Positions 48,501-56,767 are shown, numbered from the stretch's first letter. The stretch: 64,000 bases of DNA from Zobellia roscoffensis (GCF_015330165.1 NZ_JADDXT010000002.1:124001-188000), one strand, 5' to 3'. The notes: generated from the letters alone by a model not told the origin. Program-made: numbers and translations.

Positions 48501-51500
48501 TGTTACAATGAGCTTTACGGCAGCGCCAGTTATTGTTGATATTACGGTAGAAAATTGTAATACCAATGCAACGGTAACGGTTAATGCAACCGGTACAGGT
48601 ACAATTCTATATTCTTTAGACGGAGGAAGTACCTATCAAAATAATGGAGGTGTATACAACACAGTATCCGCCGGAAACTATGATGTTTTCGTTAAGGATG
48701 CTTCAGGTTGTACCGCTACCTTAAATATTGACGTTCACCCTACCCTACAGGCTACAGCAGGTTTAGACAAACAGTTAGGTTGTGGTGCCGGTAATGAAGC
48801 CGAAATAGCCATTGAAGCCATTACTGGTTCCGGAAATTATGAGTTTGAAATTCTAGACAGTTCGGCAGGAATCAAGGTTTCGCGTCGGGCATTAACAACA
48901 AGTCCGTTTAATGCAATAATTGATGCGGCCGATACGTACACTGTAAATGTCTACGATATGGGTACGTCAACACCACAATGTAGCAGAAGTTTCATTGTTG
49001 AAGTTCCTACTGCCATACAACCAGAATTTACGTCTAACCCTACGGATGTAAGTTGTTCAGGTGCAAATGACGGTAGCATAGAAATAGTTCAAACCAATAA
49101 TGGCAACAACCCATTAACCTATACTTTAAGTCCAATGCCAGCCGGTACATCTTGGGATGCAACTACGCAATCGTTTATAGATTTGCCAGGTGATACGTAT
49201 ACTGTCACAGGTCTTGGTCCAAATGGTTGTTCAACGGTCATTAACAATATTGTAGTGGGTGAAAATGCACTCATCACTTTCGCTGTTCCAACTGTAGAAC
49301 AATTTGGTTGTACTACTGACAATGACACTAACAACGCGACTATTACCATTGACCAAAGTACGATTAGTAATGGAAGTGGAACTTACAACCGTTTTGAATT
49401 CATAGATAACGCTACATCAAATGTGCTTCAAAATAGCAGCAGCTTAGTTTATGAATATACAGATGTTGCCGGTGGCGATGTTATTGTACGTGTTTATGAT
49501 GATGAAGGATGTTCTGCAGAACAGACGGTCACCGTAAATCCTTATGATGCTTTAGTTGATGCTACGGTTGTAGTAACCCGAGAAATTGATTGTGTCAATA
49601 GTGGCGAAGATTTAAGAATTGATGTGAATAGCACTTTTACGAATTCTACTACTGATCTTGGCAATTATGAATTTAGAATCTTGCCTTCAGCAACTTATCA
49701 AGCATCAAATGAGTTTTTGAACAGACAAGTAGGCTCTTATACTATAGGTATTAGAAATATTACTACGGGTTGTGAAATTACACGAACCCACACCATAGAA
49801 GACCCTAACACTTTTAATGTAGAGGTAGACAAATTATCTGATGTCGTTTGCCATGGTACGGATGGAAGCATACAGTTGACCTTTACGGATTTAACCTATA
49901 CCGGTGATTTTGACTGGGAAGTATTTAATGATGATGGAACAGCAACCAGCAGAACCGATGACGAAGGTATTTTCAGTGGTACAGGAACAACTCCTGCTAT
50001 ACCGGTTGCAGCAGGTAAGTATATAGTTAGAGTTGCACAAGTTGGTTTCCCAGAATGTACTCAAGAACGTGCCTTTACCATAACTACACCTAGTGCGCCT
50101 ATTACTTTAGCCACTATAGAAACTAAAGATGTGGGTTGTTCCAATGATATGGGTAGCGCCAATATTACACCTAATGGTGGTGAAGCGCCTTACAACATCA
50201 TCTTAACCCATAACCCTTCAGGTACAACATACCCAGTTACTGAAGTAAATAGTCACTTGTTCAGAGGGTTAAGCGATGGCCAATATACGGTTGAAGTAAC
50301 AGATAATTTAGGTTGTACCGTACTATTTACCAATGCATTTGTATTGTCTCCGCCAGAACCAATAGTTGCCAACATTCAATCTATTAAAGAATTGGTTTGT
50401 GAAGGTGATGCCGATGCAGAGATAACGGCGGAATTTACACCAAGATCTATTAGCAATCCTACGCCAAGTTATAGATATATACTTAACACTTATGATAGCG
50501 ATGCTCCTGGTGCAGATCTATTGCAGACCACAAGCTCACAGACCTCAGCAACCTTTACCAATTTAAGGTCCGGTTTCTATAGTATTACTATTTTGGACGA
50601 TTTGAATTGTTCGGATGAAACCGATATTGTGGAAATTGTTGAGCCTACTGAAGTAGAAGGTCAATTGATAACTGCAAGAAGATTAAGTTGTTTATCCGAT
50701 GCTGAACTATTACTAACAGCCTCAGGCGGTACCGGACCTTATTCTTGGAACACTACGGGAGTTGCTCCATTCAATAGCATGAACGAGACTAGTGGACCGA
50801 ACACCCATCTATTCACCGGTGTAACGGCAGGCACGTATCAATATTACGTTCAGGATAGCTTCGGTTGTATTTCCGTTCTATCTAATGAAGTTATAATCAA
50901 TGCTATTGTTCCGCTAGAGATTATACCGGAAAATCTTAATCCAGAAATCAGTTGTAACGGTGATAACTCTGGTGTTATTAATGCGGAAGCTCAAGGTGGG
51001 TTAGGCAATTACCAGTATGCTTTGTTCTCTGATGCCGCATTCACCAATGAAATTCGTCCGAACCAAGCAACCGGTCTATTTACCGATTTGCTGGCTGGAA
51101 CGTATTTTATACGGGTACAGAGTGATGATTGTGAAGTGTCCGAGGAAATAACTATAACCGAACCGGACGCTCTTGAAATAGACAATGCTAACACAGCATT
51201 CAATAATGTTACTTGTAACGGAGCGGATGACGGCAGCATTGTAGTGAACATGATCGGTGGATTAGGCACATATCAATATGCCATTTCACCTAATTTGGAC
51301 CGATTTAGCGATAATAATACATTTGAAGATTTAGCTCCGGGTGATTATACAATCATTGCTCAGGACTCCAATGGGTGTTTTGAAGTGATAGATGCCACTA
51401 TAACTGAACCAGAATTGTTGGAAGTATCCGCTATAACTACACCTGAAATATGTGTTGGTGAAGAAAATGGTTCTATTCAATTAACCATCACTGGCGGTAC

Positions 51501-52374
51501 CGCTCCATATAGCACACGCTTGCTAGACGAAACGAATTTTGTTCAAGATAGAACGAGTTTTGCGAACATGGCTGCTGGGTTATACATTATTTATATTGAG
51601 GATGCACAAGGTTGTGAAGAGACTATAACGGTTACTGTAGACCCAGGAGTTAACCTTGGCGCATTTGTAGAACCTGTTTATGGCTGTAATGGAAACACAC
51701 CTAATAATTATGTAAATATTGTACTAGAGGATTTGAGTATCGAAAACGATGTATTATTCGGACTTGATACTACTGACCCGGCCGAAATGCAACTGAACCC
51801 ATTTTTCCGCGACATGGCACCGGGTACTCATTACATTTCTATTTCACATGCAAATGGCTGCGTAGCAACCTACGATTTTGAAATTGAAGCTTTTGACCCA
51901 TTAGGTTTAACGGTGTCAGAAACCAATATCAATCAAATAACTGCGGTTGCTTCTGGCGGAAGAGAAAATTACACTTTCTATTTTGGCGATATCAATAACG
52001 GTTCCGACAATGTTTTCTACATCACTAAAACGGACACCTATTTGGTTACAGTTGTAGATGAAAATGGTTGTGAAACCACAGAAAGCATTTTCATGGAATT
52101 CATAGATATTGAAATCCCTAATTTCTTTACGCCTAACGGAGATGGCGCCAATGACATTTGGAAACCGAAAAACATAGAGATTTACCCGGATATCTTTGTC
52201 AGTATTTATGATAGATATGGCCGTACCGTATATCGTTTTAAAGACAATGAAGACGGATGGGACGGTTTTTACCAAGAAAGTAATTTACCTTCTGGTGACT
52301 ACTGGTATATTATTAAATTGAACGGTGAGGCTGATACAAGAGAGTTCGTAGGGCATTTTACCTTGTATAGATAA
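39568..52374 (+). CDS. Giant SprB-like T9SS type B surface protein (4268 residues)
   Basis: One uninterrupted 12.8-kb frame. A signal peptide ends near residue 26 (FS-Q). Residues about 27-480 resemble IgGFc-binding-type bacterial adhesin domains (DNTTIVLSGYDPGCEF, SIASTKDIVISNGSINFGS). An Ig-like segment (490-555), a DUF11 domain (about 556-665), Asp-rich calcium sites (DNDGVVDSVDLDDDNDG, about 677-695) and a second DUF11-like domain (about 1065-1170) follow. From about residue 1700 to 4150 there are many Cys-containing SprB-type repeats of some 75-90 residues (patterns such as YSLDGGSTYQ, ITVLDSSG). The last 87 residues (about 4182-4268) form the type B sorting domain: PNFFTPNGDGANDIW, IYDRYGRTVYRF, LPSGDYWYII, GHFTLYR. 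Comparable in plan to SprB, the gliding adhesin of Flavobacterium johnsoniae, but shorter. No SprF gene adjoins it. Confidence 0.93.
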   Translation: MKSLLKPYLKGILFFFIAFNAISGFSQLSDLHYLPPMKQGQNNAGIQNQAIYLSTPETTSFTVNAYRGTSTTVERTFSINNLTPGVWTLGNGDNNITLVNNSNTGIVLTNSGLRFEAPGGEKFYVNYRGKSGSQAASLTAKGRQAMGTNFKWGGVTNKGTHSSKSNTLGIMATEDNTTIVLSGYDPGCEFRVGNNRAGITANSHTITLDANESFVYETYIGNTHTQAHEDGWIGASIASTKDIVISNGSINFGSQDGQSHRDAGIDQPVPINKLGKDYVFIRGNGNTNGLTEFPLVIATADNTQIFVNGNATAVATINNGEYFKIPSSYYSSNTVGANMFVQTSKDVYAYQSMAGSSNLYTQGLNFVAPVNCLLPDKMDNIPNIRNIAGSTVTGGLTIIASVNTSDANVKVFENGTEVSKPASSAVAGSADWKTFYIPNLDGDISVTSTGPMAIGFFGFNGAQGVAGYFSGFDTVPEVRLEINGGTVGECFSGSSIFEASDDNFDAYQWYFDGELIPGANSFDYAATIAGDYFVRGTKGPCTYDSQSIQIFYCEPDVLIEKTVDKPEIKEGENATFTIRAENLYFRDITNLRITDNIPEGLTLVNASTITGSWNGSVWNIGTLEPGEVAFLTLEVTADEIDILPLLNLVNTATNSQDQTDANTTRDEPSARIIVHNDFDNDGVVDSVDLDDDNDGIYDAVEQMCIISNDVNFTSPSSTAQGGTAVTEIFSNFSGFWRSSTTSRNPVLPNLSHELLAFTTGGTTFTTGVADDNLYDANGNGLSDGIDSNNDGIADISATESSWMALTPSNNIYGEATFEANLNDGNNDNALGLTIINDPTTDPLNPLLTHGQNGLDLGSGIVNIGDTWTYEIDPIVATNVGDGIPDILLTQVADPNGVGHVVSLYDATGAPLGNAVRVQAYSGGALASVVGSYRLDIYHANGSIFYNNTTRDYRLATVELSEFGIPTANLADVAYLRLQLSSNADVAFLSYNTASFSGFCANLDTDMDGYPDHLDLDSDDDGCSDANEFYKDDTADGGDGGEYGTGVPVVDPNDGTVNTASYNQVYAPVIVLGNTSELLSGTDINGQDVSLGDTFNYVIRFQNTGDDDATNFTIENVLPNNVTLDNIDIGDAPGVTNTYDVNTQTINFSIPDNLVQVGDPEYKIKIKVSISGDCSEFVAACAAQLENHALATYSGTLNTNTFSDSDGSNPAGACTTTLEVATNNVSDAFTNCNAARTVQLCGADATLTAGSGFDTYTWAIDNNNNGSIDSGDTILDDGTSSTLVVTTIGNYIVEKTATNGCSNHTERITVERFGETQTNPIIEYFNQVNGDSNPDNNIQGEIVECTIDGNSMPHIFLCGTTDSAFIQLGITDAQSITWEKLNEGSCDAVADDCANTNGTCTWSEEAVQDNFTINEGGKFRVVIAYTNGCFSRFYFNAYQNTLDIPTPNSSDIICNTDGSIRVVDLGSGYGYQLFDVENNSISVPFSAGQGPIFDIATSGTYKVQVTQLDPSTGTPIENSCVFETKEIGISERVFDVTPSTTPVDCNNLGTISLQALNVSPEYSYELFLDDGSGNAGSLVANNLVSSDNTHTFTGLAADDYVIVTTTTDGCRDERTITVGEIPKLELTATTQNDITCSSGVINLTPSGGTTGYAYAIYSKDGVAPYADETTIPDSDFTPNATFLFGYEGSPSTYVPNQDGDYIFVIKDDNGCYGLSNVVTIEDLGTVSITASNSDITCADSSTSVLTINATGGIAPYQYSLDGGSTYQTENFFNNISAGNYTITVLDSSGASGTGCEESIEYEVVQPFRLTTSAAIIEDASCDTSGATIPTALVKILNTAGGQAPYEYSFDGGSTFSAIDENRLAAGTHQLAVRDALGCETDLEITVPSTIADPSFGNAITYDCNGDGIITITPSNTTDFTYTYKLNGTDNSPVDNNIFNNVIAGTQTVTVGYTSTVAADQSTLLLENFGTGVTTQIAEIGPGYCYEPQDGTDTDCNLGPAGILVNAEYAVTDRVTNPNTTWRSPNDHTGLTDGRFMAIGVSTSAGNNNVLWSRTGVDVLANQDITISFYAYNLQIDGTPGRDPEVLVELVDGSGTVISSQATTAIPQNNNADDWHLREVTFNPGTNTVAGILLRTNLDSDDGNFLVLDDIQATQTPEVCEKTQDITVSVETGKAFEVHILGSTNPTCNGSNNGSIRFEVSNFDPAFGYEYSLDGGATWVAETTSPITTPSNLGDGTYGVMVRKADDNSCTATSASTVTLTSPNALTASLTQEAEFTCFNTGATLEATVSEGTPGYEYQLELTDGSIIRTFSTSSQFLNVPAGDYLVRVNDQNNCEVLSSSPVTVTAPTPVAFDLTATQCYDGSSNGTVTATVTNGNGNYTFRINGGAWQTPTPITDLAYTFNNLTEGTYDVEVTDQYGCASGTQSITIAPTVSLSVVVTNVSTCADGTLTANASGGDGNFEYAFIPSGNTVTDADFSSSNTTTIALANIGAYDIYARDKANGTGACEAMVSETVAANPVLAITAVPTDPECHDGTGSIEVNITDGLSPFDYRLVDTTNGTPDQVETNVVGNTKTYYNLAPGTYNVIITDDAGCSENETVVINQPDELTADIVLAYASDCSGAASDFGFDFTNVTTGLTGTIEYSADGGATWQSSTIFRGYTSGDEVFPSLRTVDGSSNLICQTDLPREIIPYPLDDLDITTSSVVENCDELKVEVQGGEGIPGYEYSFSNDPANFDASTATWYTGGSTHLDGSAVPAGHGSYEFTNLIPGRTYVFYVRDNNTPTSCIRQSTVNVNEIAGGLPMDITADITPSCNISNNGAITYTIVDEDGFTEPNMEWFLYNVNGTLIRDSAGTISYSSTITITALAPDEYYIEVRQIDSGGTEQCISASENEILDELDVITGTPQSIQDISCENPGLIEIDNIQGGGGSYLYTITGPSPFTPITATGDNPIEIAANSPAGTYTVSVEDQYGCSYNLSDVTMSFTAAPVIVDITVENCNTNATVTVNATGTGTILYSLDGGSTYQNNGGVYNTVSAGNYDVFVKDASGCTATLNIDVHPTLQATAGLDKQLGCGAGNEAEIAIEAITGSGNYEFEILDSSAGIKVSRRALTTSPFNAIIDAADTYTVNVYDMGTSTPQCSRSFIVEVPTAIQPEFTSNPTDVSCSGANDGSIEIVQTNNGNNPLTYTLSPMPAGTSWDATTQSFIDLPGDTYTVTGLGPNGCSTVINNIVVGENALITFAVPTVEQFGCTTDNDTNNATITIDQSTISNGSGTYNRFEFIDNATSNVLQNSSSLVYEYTDVAGGDVIVRVYDDEGCSAEQTVTVNPYDALVDATVVVTREIDCVNSGEDLRIDVNSTFTNSTTDLGNYEFRILPSATYQASNEFLNRQVGSYTIGIRNITTGCEITRTHTIEDPNTFNVEVDKLSDVVCHGTDGSIQLTFTDLTYTGDFDWEVFNDDGTATSRTDDEGIFSGTGTTPAIPVAAGKYIVRVAQVGFPECTQERAFTITTPSAPITLATIETKDVGCSNDMGSANITPNGGEAPYNIILTHNPSGTTYPVTEVNSHLFRGLSDGQYTVEVTDNLGCTVLFTNAFVLSPPEPIVANIQSIKELVCEGDADAEITAEFTPRSISNPTPSYRYILNTYDSDAPGADLLQTTSSQTSATFTNLRSGFYSITILDDLNCSDETDIVEIVEPTEVEGQLITARRLSCLSDAELLLTASGGTGPYSWNTTGVAPFNSMNETSGPNTHLFTGVTAGTYQYYVQDSFGCISVLSNEVIINAIVPLEIIPENLNPEISCNGDNSGVINAEAQGGLGNYQYALFSDAAFTNEIRPNQATGLFTDLLAGTYFIRVQSDDCEVSEEITITEPDALEIDNANTAFNNVTCNGADDGSIVVNMIGGLGTYQYAISPNLDRFSDNNTFEDLAPGDYTIIAQDSNGCFEVIDATITEPELLEVSAITTPEICVGEENGSIQLTITGGTAPYSTRLLDETNFVQDRTSFANMAAGLYIIYIEDAQGCEETITVTVDPGVNLGAFVEPVYGCNGNTPNNYVNIVLEDLSIENDVLFGLDTTDPAEMQLNPFFRDMAPGTHYISISHANGCVATYDFEIEAFDPLGLTVSETNINQITAVASGGRENYTFYFGDINNGSDNVFYITKTDTYLVTVVDENGCETTESIFMEFIDIEIPNFFTPNGDGANDIWKPKNIEIYPDIFVSIYDRYGRTVYRFKDNEDGWDGFYQESNLPSGDYWYIIKLNGEADTREFVGHFTLYR

Positions 52375-52393
52375 CCCATTCAATTTGAAAAAC

Positions 52394-52428
52394 AAAAAAG
52401 GTAGTATTTAAAAAGTACTACCTTTTTT
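52394..52428 (+). terminator. Intrinsic terminator of the giant surface-protein gene
   Basis: A 13-bp stem (52394-52406 with 52416-52428) includes AAAAAA on the left and TTTTTT on the right around GGTAGTA/TACTACC. It starts 20 nt after the stop and can work in both directions. Confidence 0.85.
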
Positions 52429-52497
52429 ATTTACAAGTATGTAACAAATTGACACCTTACTCGTCAAGTATACATAATCAATCAAAAAACACTTGAC

Positions 52498-53400
52498 GTG
52501 AGCACCATTTTAAAAGTTAATCACCTCACTAAAAAATTCGGATATCTTACTGCTGTAAAAGACCTTTCTTTCACTATTGAAAAAGGTAACGTTTATGGAG
52601 TTTTGGGTCCGAATGGAAGTGGAAAATCTACCACATTGGGCATTGTCCTTAACGTTGTTAACGCCACACAGGGTGATTTCGAATGGTTTGATGGCTCTGC
52701 AACTACACATCAAGCTTTAAAAAAAGTGGGTGCCATTATTGAAAGACCCAACTTCTACCCGTACATGACCGCGATTCAAAACTTGAAGTTAGTCTGTAAA
52801 ATAAAAGAAGTTAGTGAAGATAAAATAGAGGAAAAACTAGAGCTTGTTGGTTTGTTAGACCGAAAAAATAGCAAGTTCAGAACCTATTCTTTGGGGATGA
52901 AACAACGTTTGGCCATTGCCTCTGCCCTACTCAACGATCCAGAAATTTTAATTTTAGATGAACCCACTAACGGACTAGACCCACAAGGTATTCACCAAAT
53001 ACGAGAAATCATTAAAAAAATTGCCTCACAAGGCACCACCATTCTATTGGCATCACATCTTCTAGACGAAGTTGAAAAAGTCTGTAGTCATGTCATTATC
53101 CTCCGAAAAGGTGAAAAACTCTATTCCGGTCGCGTAGATGGTTTATTGGCTAGTCATGGTTTTTTTGAATTGAAAACTGATAATCTTGAAAACCTAAAAA
53201 CCTATCTGGAAAAACATGCGAGTTTTGGACAAGTTAAACTAGAAAATGATTGCATTACTGCCTTTTTAAAAGAAGAGATGAATGCCGGTGAACTTAACAA
53301 AACACTTATTGACCAGGGTATATTTTTATCCCATCTCGTAAAAAGAAAGGAAAGTCTTGAAGAGCAGTTCTTAACCTTGACTAAAAACCAATCCAACTAA
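52498..53400 (+). CDS. ABC-2 type transporter ATP-binding protein (GTG start)
   Basis: A 300-residue ATPase of the BcrA/CcmA-like ABC exporter group. Walker A GPNGSGKST is at residues 37-45, the signature SLGMKQR at 131-137, and Walker B LILDEPTNGLDP at 151-162, followed by the H-loop LLASHLLDEVEK. The family C-terminal extension (about 215-300) is present. Start: GTG at 52498 gives the normal N-terminus STILKVNHLTKKFG; no upstream ATG is in frame. The permease gene follows after 5 nt. The substrate is unknown; BcrAB-like systems export peptide antibiotics, others lipids or Na+. Confidence 0.92.
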   Translation: MSTILKVNHLTKKFGYLTAVKDLSFTIEKGNVYGVLGPNGSGKSTTLGIVLNVVNATQGDFEWFDGSATTHQALKKVGAIIERPNFYPYMTAIQNLKLVCKIKEVSEDKIEEKLELVGLLDRKNSKFRTYSLGMKQRLAIASALLNDPEILILDEPTNGLDPQGIHQIREIIKKIASQGTTILLASHLLDEVEKVCSHVIILRKGEKLYSGRVDGLLASHGFFELKTDNLENLKTYLEKHASFGQVKLENDCITAFLKEEMNAGELNKTLIDQGIFLSHLVKRKESLEEQFLTLTKNQSN

Positions 53401-53405
53401 AAGCC

Positions 53406-54239
53406 ATGGTACGACTCTTACATATAGAATTTATAAAACTATGGAACAATCGGGCAAGCAAGGTTTTGATTCTAGCCTATTTCTTACTTTTAACATCCAT
53501 AGCACTAGTTGCTGCTGTTAAGTTTGATATTGGACCCATTAAATTTCATTTGGCAGAACAAGGTATTTTCAACTTTCCATACATATGGCACTTCAACACC
53601 TTTATAACAGCATTTTTTAAACTGTTCTTGGCTATTGTTATCGTTTCTATGATGGCCAACGAATACAGCAACAAGACTATAAAACAAAATTTAATAGATG
53701 GGCTCTCTAAAAAGGAATTCATTCTTTCAAAATTTCTAACGGTTATCTCCTTCGCCTTAATTTCAACTATTTTTGTATTTGGAGTTTCACTCGTTTTAGG
53801 TCTTTTTTATTCAAACTTCACTGAAATCGGCATCATTTTCTCCGGTTTAGAGTTCCTTTTGGCTTTTTTCGTGAAGCTAGTCGGTTTTTTCTCTTTCTGT
53901 TTATTCCTTGGTATTTTAGTAAAACGTTCAGCCTTCGCTTTAGGTTTTCTAATCCTTTGGCAAGTATTCGAGTCCATATTTCGAGGTATTATTAGATGGC
54001 GTTTTTTTGATGGAGAGACTACCGACGTTATTATGGGTTTCTTTCCACTCAATGCCATGTGGAACCTTATCAAAGAACCTTTTACCCGACTAAGTGCGGT
54101 ACAAACTGCCGTAAACCAAATGGGAGAAAAAATTGTACTCAACTATCATGTTCACTGGTATGAGATATTAATTGTACTAGCCTGGACAGGCATTTTCATT
54201 TATGGTTCTTATGCACTTTTGAAAAAACGAGATTTATAG
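53406..54239 (+). CDS. ABC-2 type transporter permease
   Basis: A 277-residue inner-membrane protein with about six hydrophobic segments (for example VLILAYFLLLTSIALVAAV near 18 and LFLAIVIVSMMANEY near 78). It carries the ABC-2 family motif MANEYSNKTIKQNLIDGLSKKEFILSKFL (about 84-112, landmark), the coupling region conserved in BcrB/NatB-like permeases. It is paired with the ATPase gene 5 nt upstream, and together they would form a dimeric exporter. Function otherwise unknown; no regulator or substrate-synthesis gene nearby. Confidence 0.9.
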   Translation: MVRLLHIEFIKLWNNRASKVLILAYFLLLTSIALVAAVKFDIGPIKFHLAEQGIFNFPYIWHFNTFITAFFKLFLAIVIVSMMANEYSNKTIKQNLIDGLSKKEFILSKFLTVISFALISTIFVFGVSLVLGLFYSNFTEIGIIFSGLEFLLAFFVKLVGFFSFCLFLGILVKRSAFALGFLILWQVFESIFRGIIRWRFFDGETTDVIMGFFPLNAMWNLIKEPFTRLSAVQTAVNQMGEKIVLNYHVHWYEILIVLAWTGIFIYGSYALLKKRDL

Positions 54240-54260
54240 TATACCCCCTTATCTAATTTT

Positions 54261-54278
54261 CTACTGGTAAACCAGTAG
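54261..54278. promoter_or_regulatory. Perfect 18-bp palindrome after the ABC permease gene
   Basis: CTACTGGT-AA-ACCAGTAG is an 8-bp inverted repeat with a 2-nt centre, 22 nt after the permease stop and about 93 nt before the next gene's ATG. No T-run follows, so it is as likely an operator for the downstream gene as a terminator. Confidence 0.4.
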
Positions 54279-54370
54279 AAATACGTCACAGTTTACTAGT
54301 ATTTATGAGTTAGAATTATTAGCAGATTACCCTTTCGATTATATTCATTCCCAGAACATAATTGAACACT

Positions 54371-56749
54371 ATGAAATTCTTCTTTACACTAACAATTGCC
54401 CTTTCTTGTTTTTCAGCAATTTCTCAACAAGCAAATGACTGTATTGATGCCATTGTAGTTTGTGGTAATAGCAATATTTCTAGTAATGCAACTGGTTTTG
54501 GAACTCAAGAATTAGATGGCGAAAATGCCTGTTTACATTACGAAGAAAACAGTTTATGGTTGAGTTTGACCATTGGCACAGGTGGTAACTTGGCATTCAA
54601 TATAATTCCAAATAGTACGGACTTAGTTGTGGATTATGATTTTTACGTTTTCGGCCCAAATAATGATTGTGGAAACCTTGATGACCCAATAAGATGTAAT
54701 ACAACTAACCCGTTAAAAGCTTCATTAAATTATAATGAAACCGGGTTACGAGATTCAGAAACAAATTTTTCAGGAGGGCCAGCTGAGTTAGGAAATGGTT
54801 ATGTTTCTTCAATTCCCGCAAAGGCTGGTGAACATTATTATATATTGATTGATAGACCTGTTGGTACTGGTGGCTTTATACTTGAATGGACGGGTACAGC
54901 AGGGTTTCTTCCTTCTCCTGATGTTACTGAGCCAAATGATATTGAAGTTTGCGCATCACCTACCAATACTATGATTGATTTAACAAAAGATGAAGCTTCA
55001 ATAACAACAAGTACTACAGCCAACATTTTATATTTTACCACATATAATGAAGCATTTGACAGTACTAACGCAATCACCGACCCAACTCAATTTACTTTCA
55101 ACGGCACCAAAAACACTATTTACGCTCGGGTAACAAACCCCAATGGTTGTTTTGAAATTGTCGATTTTAACGTAGGTGTCACACTATTTGATGCCCCTCC
55201 AAATCTTGAATACACCACCTGTGATGAGGATGGTGGCGGACAAGCAGATTTTTCTATAAATGATATTAGTACTGATGCTGAAAATGCCATAAGTAACAGC
55301 TCTGCATATGGCTTGACTTTACACCCAAATGAAACGGCAGCAATTGCAAACACAGGTCAGATTACCGGTACTGTATTTACTTCCGCAAGCACAACTATTT
55401 ATGCCCGTGTTAACGCTACTTCAAACAGCTCCTGTTATATCACCTACCCCATTTCATTAACAGTAAACTCATCATCATTTCCTACTTCTGTAGATTTAAT
55501 TCAATGCGATATAGATCAAGACAACTCCTTGGATGGTATTACACAGATTAATTTAAGTCAATCATTCCCCAATCTAGACCCCACCTCCATTACCTATTAC
55601 GAAACGGATGCTGATCGTACAGCCAACAACCCCATATTGAGTCCAAATATTTATATCAATACAACTCCTTTTAATACCACTATTTACTATAAAATAGCCA
55701 ATAGTGATTGTGATAGTTTAGGTGAAATAGCAATTGAAGTAAAACCTACAACAGTAAGTCTAAATACTATCAGCCCAGTGATGGCATGCGCTGATAACCC
55801 TGAAGATGAATTCCCTGAAAGTACTTTTGATTTGGAAAGCATCCGCCAGAATACGTATGCCGGGATGGACGTAGCTTTCTATGAAAGTTTGGAAGATGCT
55901 TCTTTAGAACAAAATCCGCTTGACGGAAATTACAGAACTACCTCAACATTTTTATATACCCGTCTTGAAACTAATAACCAATGCAATAGTGTAGAGGAAA
56001 TTGAATTCATTGTGAACAATTTACCCGAAATAACTCTAGAAGATAATTATGAGGTGTGTGCTGACGGAGAACCTTTGTTAATTAACGCTCCAGATGGCTT
56101 TGATGGATATAGTTGGCTTAAAATTGAAAACGGAATACCTCTGGAAATTAGCAGCGTTCAGCAGGTGACTATTACCGAACCTGGAAATTATAGCTTAGAA
56201 GTTGAAATTCAATATCAAAACAACAATCAGACCGCAAGCTGTATCAATTATGCCGATTTTCTAGTTACGCCATCAGCTCCTGTTATTATTGAGAACATAG
56301 ATATTGAACAATTTTCTAATTCAAGTACTGTAGAGGTTGAAATAAGCGGAGACTCTGTTTACGAATATTCTCTTGATGGCATGACCTATCAAGATGAACC
56401 TAGATTTGATAATATAGAGGCAGGATTTTATACTGTTTTCGTACGTGATAAAAACGGCTGTGGCACATCTCAGAAAGATATTTCGGTCATAGGTTTTCCA
56501 AAATTCTTCACTCCTAATGGAGATGGTGCAAACGATACATGGCAAATTACAGGCTCTAGTACCAGTATTGACAATCAAACTATTAACATTTATGATCGTT
56601 ATGGTAAGCTTATAAAACAGATCAGTTCAAATTCAATTGGATGGGATGGGTCATTGAACGGGCAACCACTACCCTCTTCAGACTATTGGTTTAGAATTAC
56701 CTTAACCGATGGCAAAGAATACAAAGGTCATTTTTCCCTAAAGCGCTAA
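54371..56749 (+). CDS. T9SS type B surface protein with Cys-rich N-terminal domain
   Basis: A 792-residue secreted protein. The ATG at 54371 gives a compact signal peptide (MKFFFTLTIALSCFSAISQQ); an in-frame TTG at 54362 is three codons upstream and less likely. The N-terminal 170 residues (ANDCIDAIVVCGNSNIS, SLWLSLTIGTGGNLAFNI, YVFGPNNDCGN) form a beta-sandwich domain often seen at the start of Bacteroidota type B cargo. Several Ig-like or gliding-type repeat modules follow, including NGCFEIVDFNVGV and YEYSLDGMTYQDEPRF (SprB-repeat-like). The C-terminal domain is a full type B sorting domain: PKFFTPNGDGANDTW, IYDRYGKLIKQIS, LPSSDYWFRI, KGHFSLKR. It lies between the ABC exporter and another type B protein, both on the same strand. 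Role: surface or secreted adhesin; ligand unknown. Confidence 0.9.
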   Translation: MKFFFTLTIALSCFSAISQQANDCIDAIVVCGNSNISSNATGFGTQELDGENACLHYEENSLWLSLTIGTGGNLAFNIIPNSTDLVVDYDFYVFGPNNDCGNLDDPIRCNTTNPLKASLNYNETGLRDSETNFSGGPAELGNGYVSSIPAKAGEHYYILIDRPVGTGGFILEWTGTAGFLPSPDVTEPNDIEVCASPTNTMIDLTKDEASITTSTTANILYFTTYNEAFDSTNAITDPTQFTFNGTKNTIYARVTNPNGCFEIVDFNVGVTLFDAPPNLEYTTCDEDGGGQADFSINDISTDAENAISNSSAYGLTLHPNETAAIANTGQITGTVFTSASTTIYARVNATSNSSCYITYPISLTVNSSSFPTSVDLIQCDIDQDNSLDGITQINLSQSFPNLDPTSITYYETDADRTANNPILSPNIYINTTPFNTTIYYKIANSDCDSLGEIAIEVKPTTVSLNTISPVMACADNPEDEFPESTFDLESIRQNTYAGMDVAFYESLEDASLEQNPLDGNYRTTSTFLYTRLETNNQCNSVEEIEFIVNNLPEITLEDNYEVCADGEPLLINAPDGFDGYSWLKIENGIPLEISSVQQVTITEPGNYSLEVEIQYQNNNQTASCINYADFLVTPSAPVIIENIDIEQFSNSSTVEVEISGDSVYEYSLDGMTYQDEPRFDNIEAGFYTVFVRDKNGCGTSQKDISVIGFPKFFTPNGDGANDTWQITGSSTSIDNQTINIYDRYGKLIKQISSNSIGWDGSLNGQPLPSSDYWFRITLTDGKEYKGHFSLKR

Positions 56750-56767
56750 TGGTACGGGAATTTTTTT
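56734..56767 (+). terminator. Possible terminator overlapping the end of the type B surface-protein gene
   Basis: TTCCC (56734-56738) can pair with GGGAA (56756-56760), extended by a TA/TA pair with one bulge, directly followed by seven T. The stem is short and overlaps the stop codon. Confidence 0.4.
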
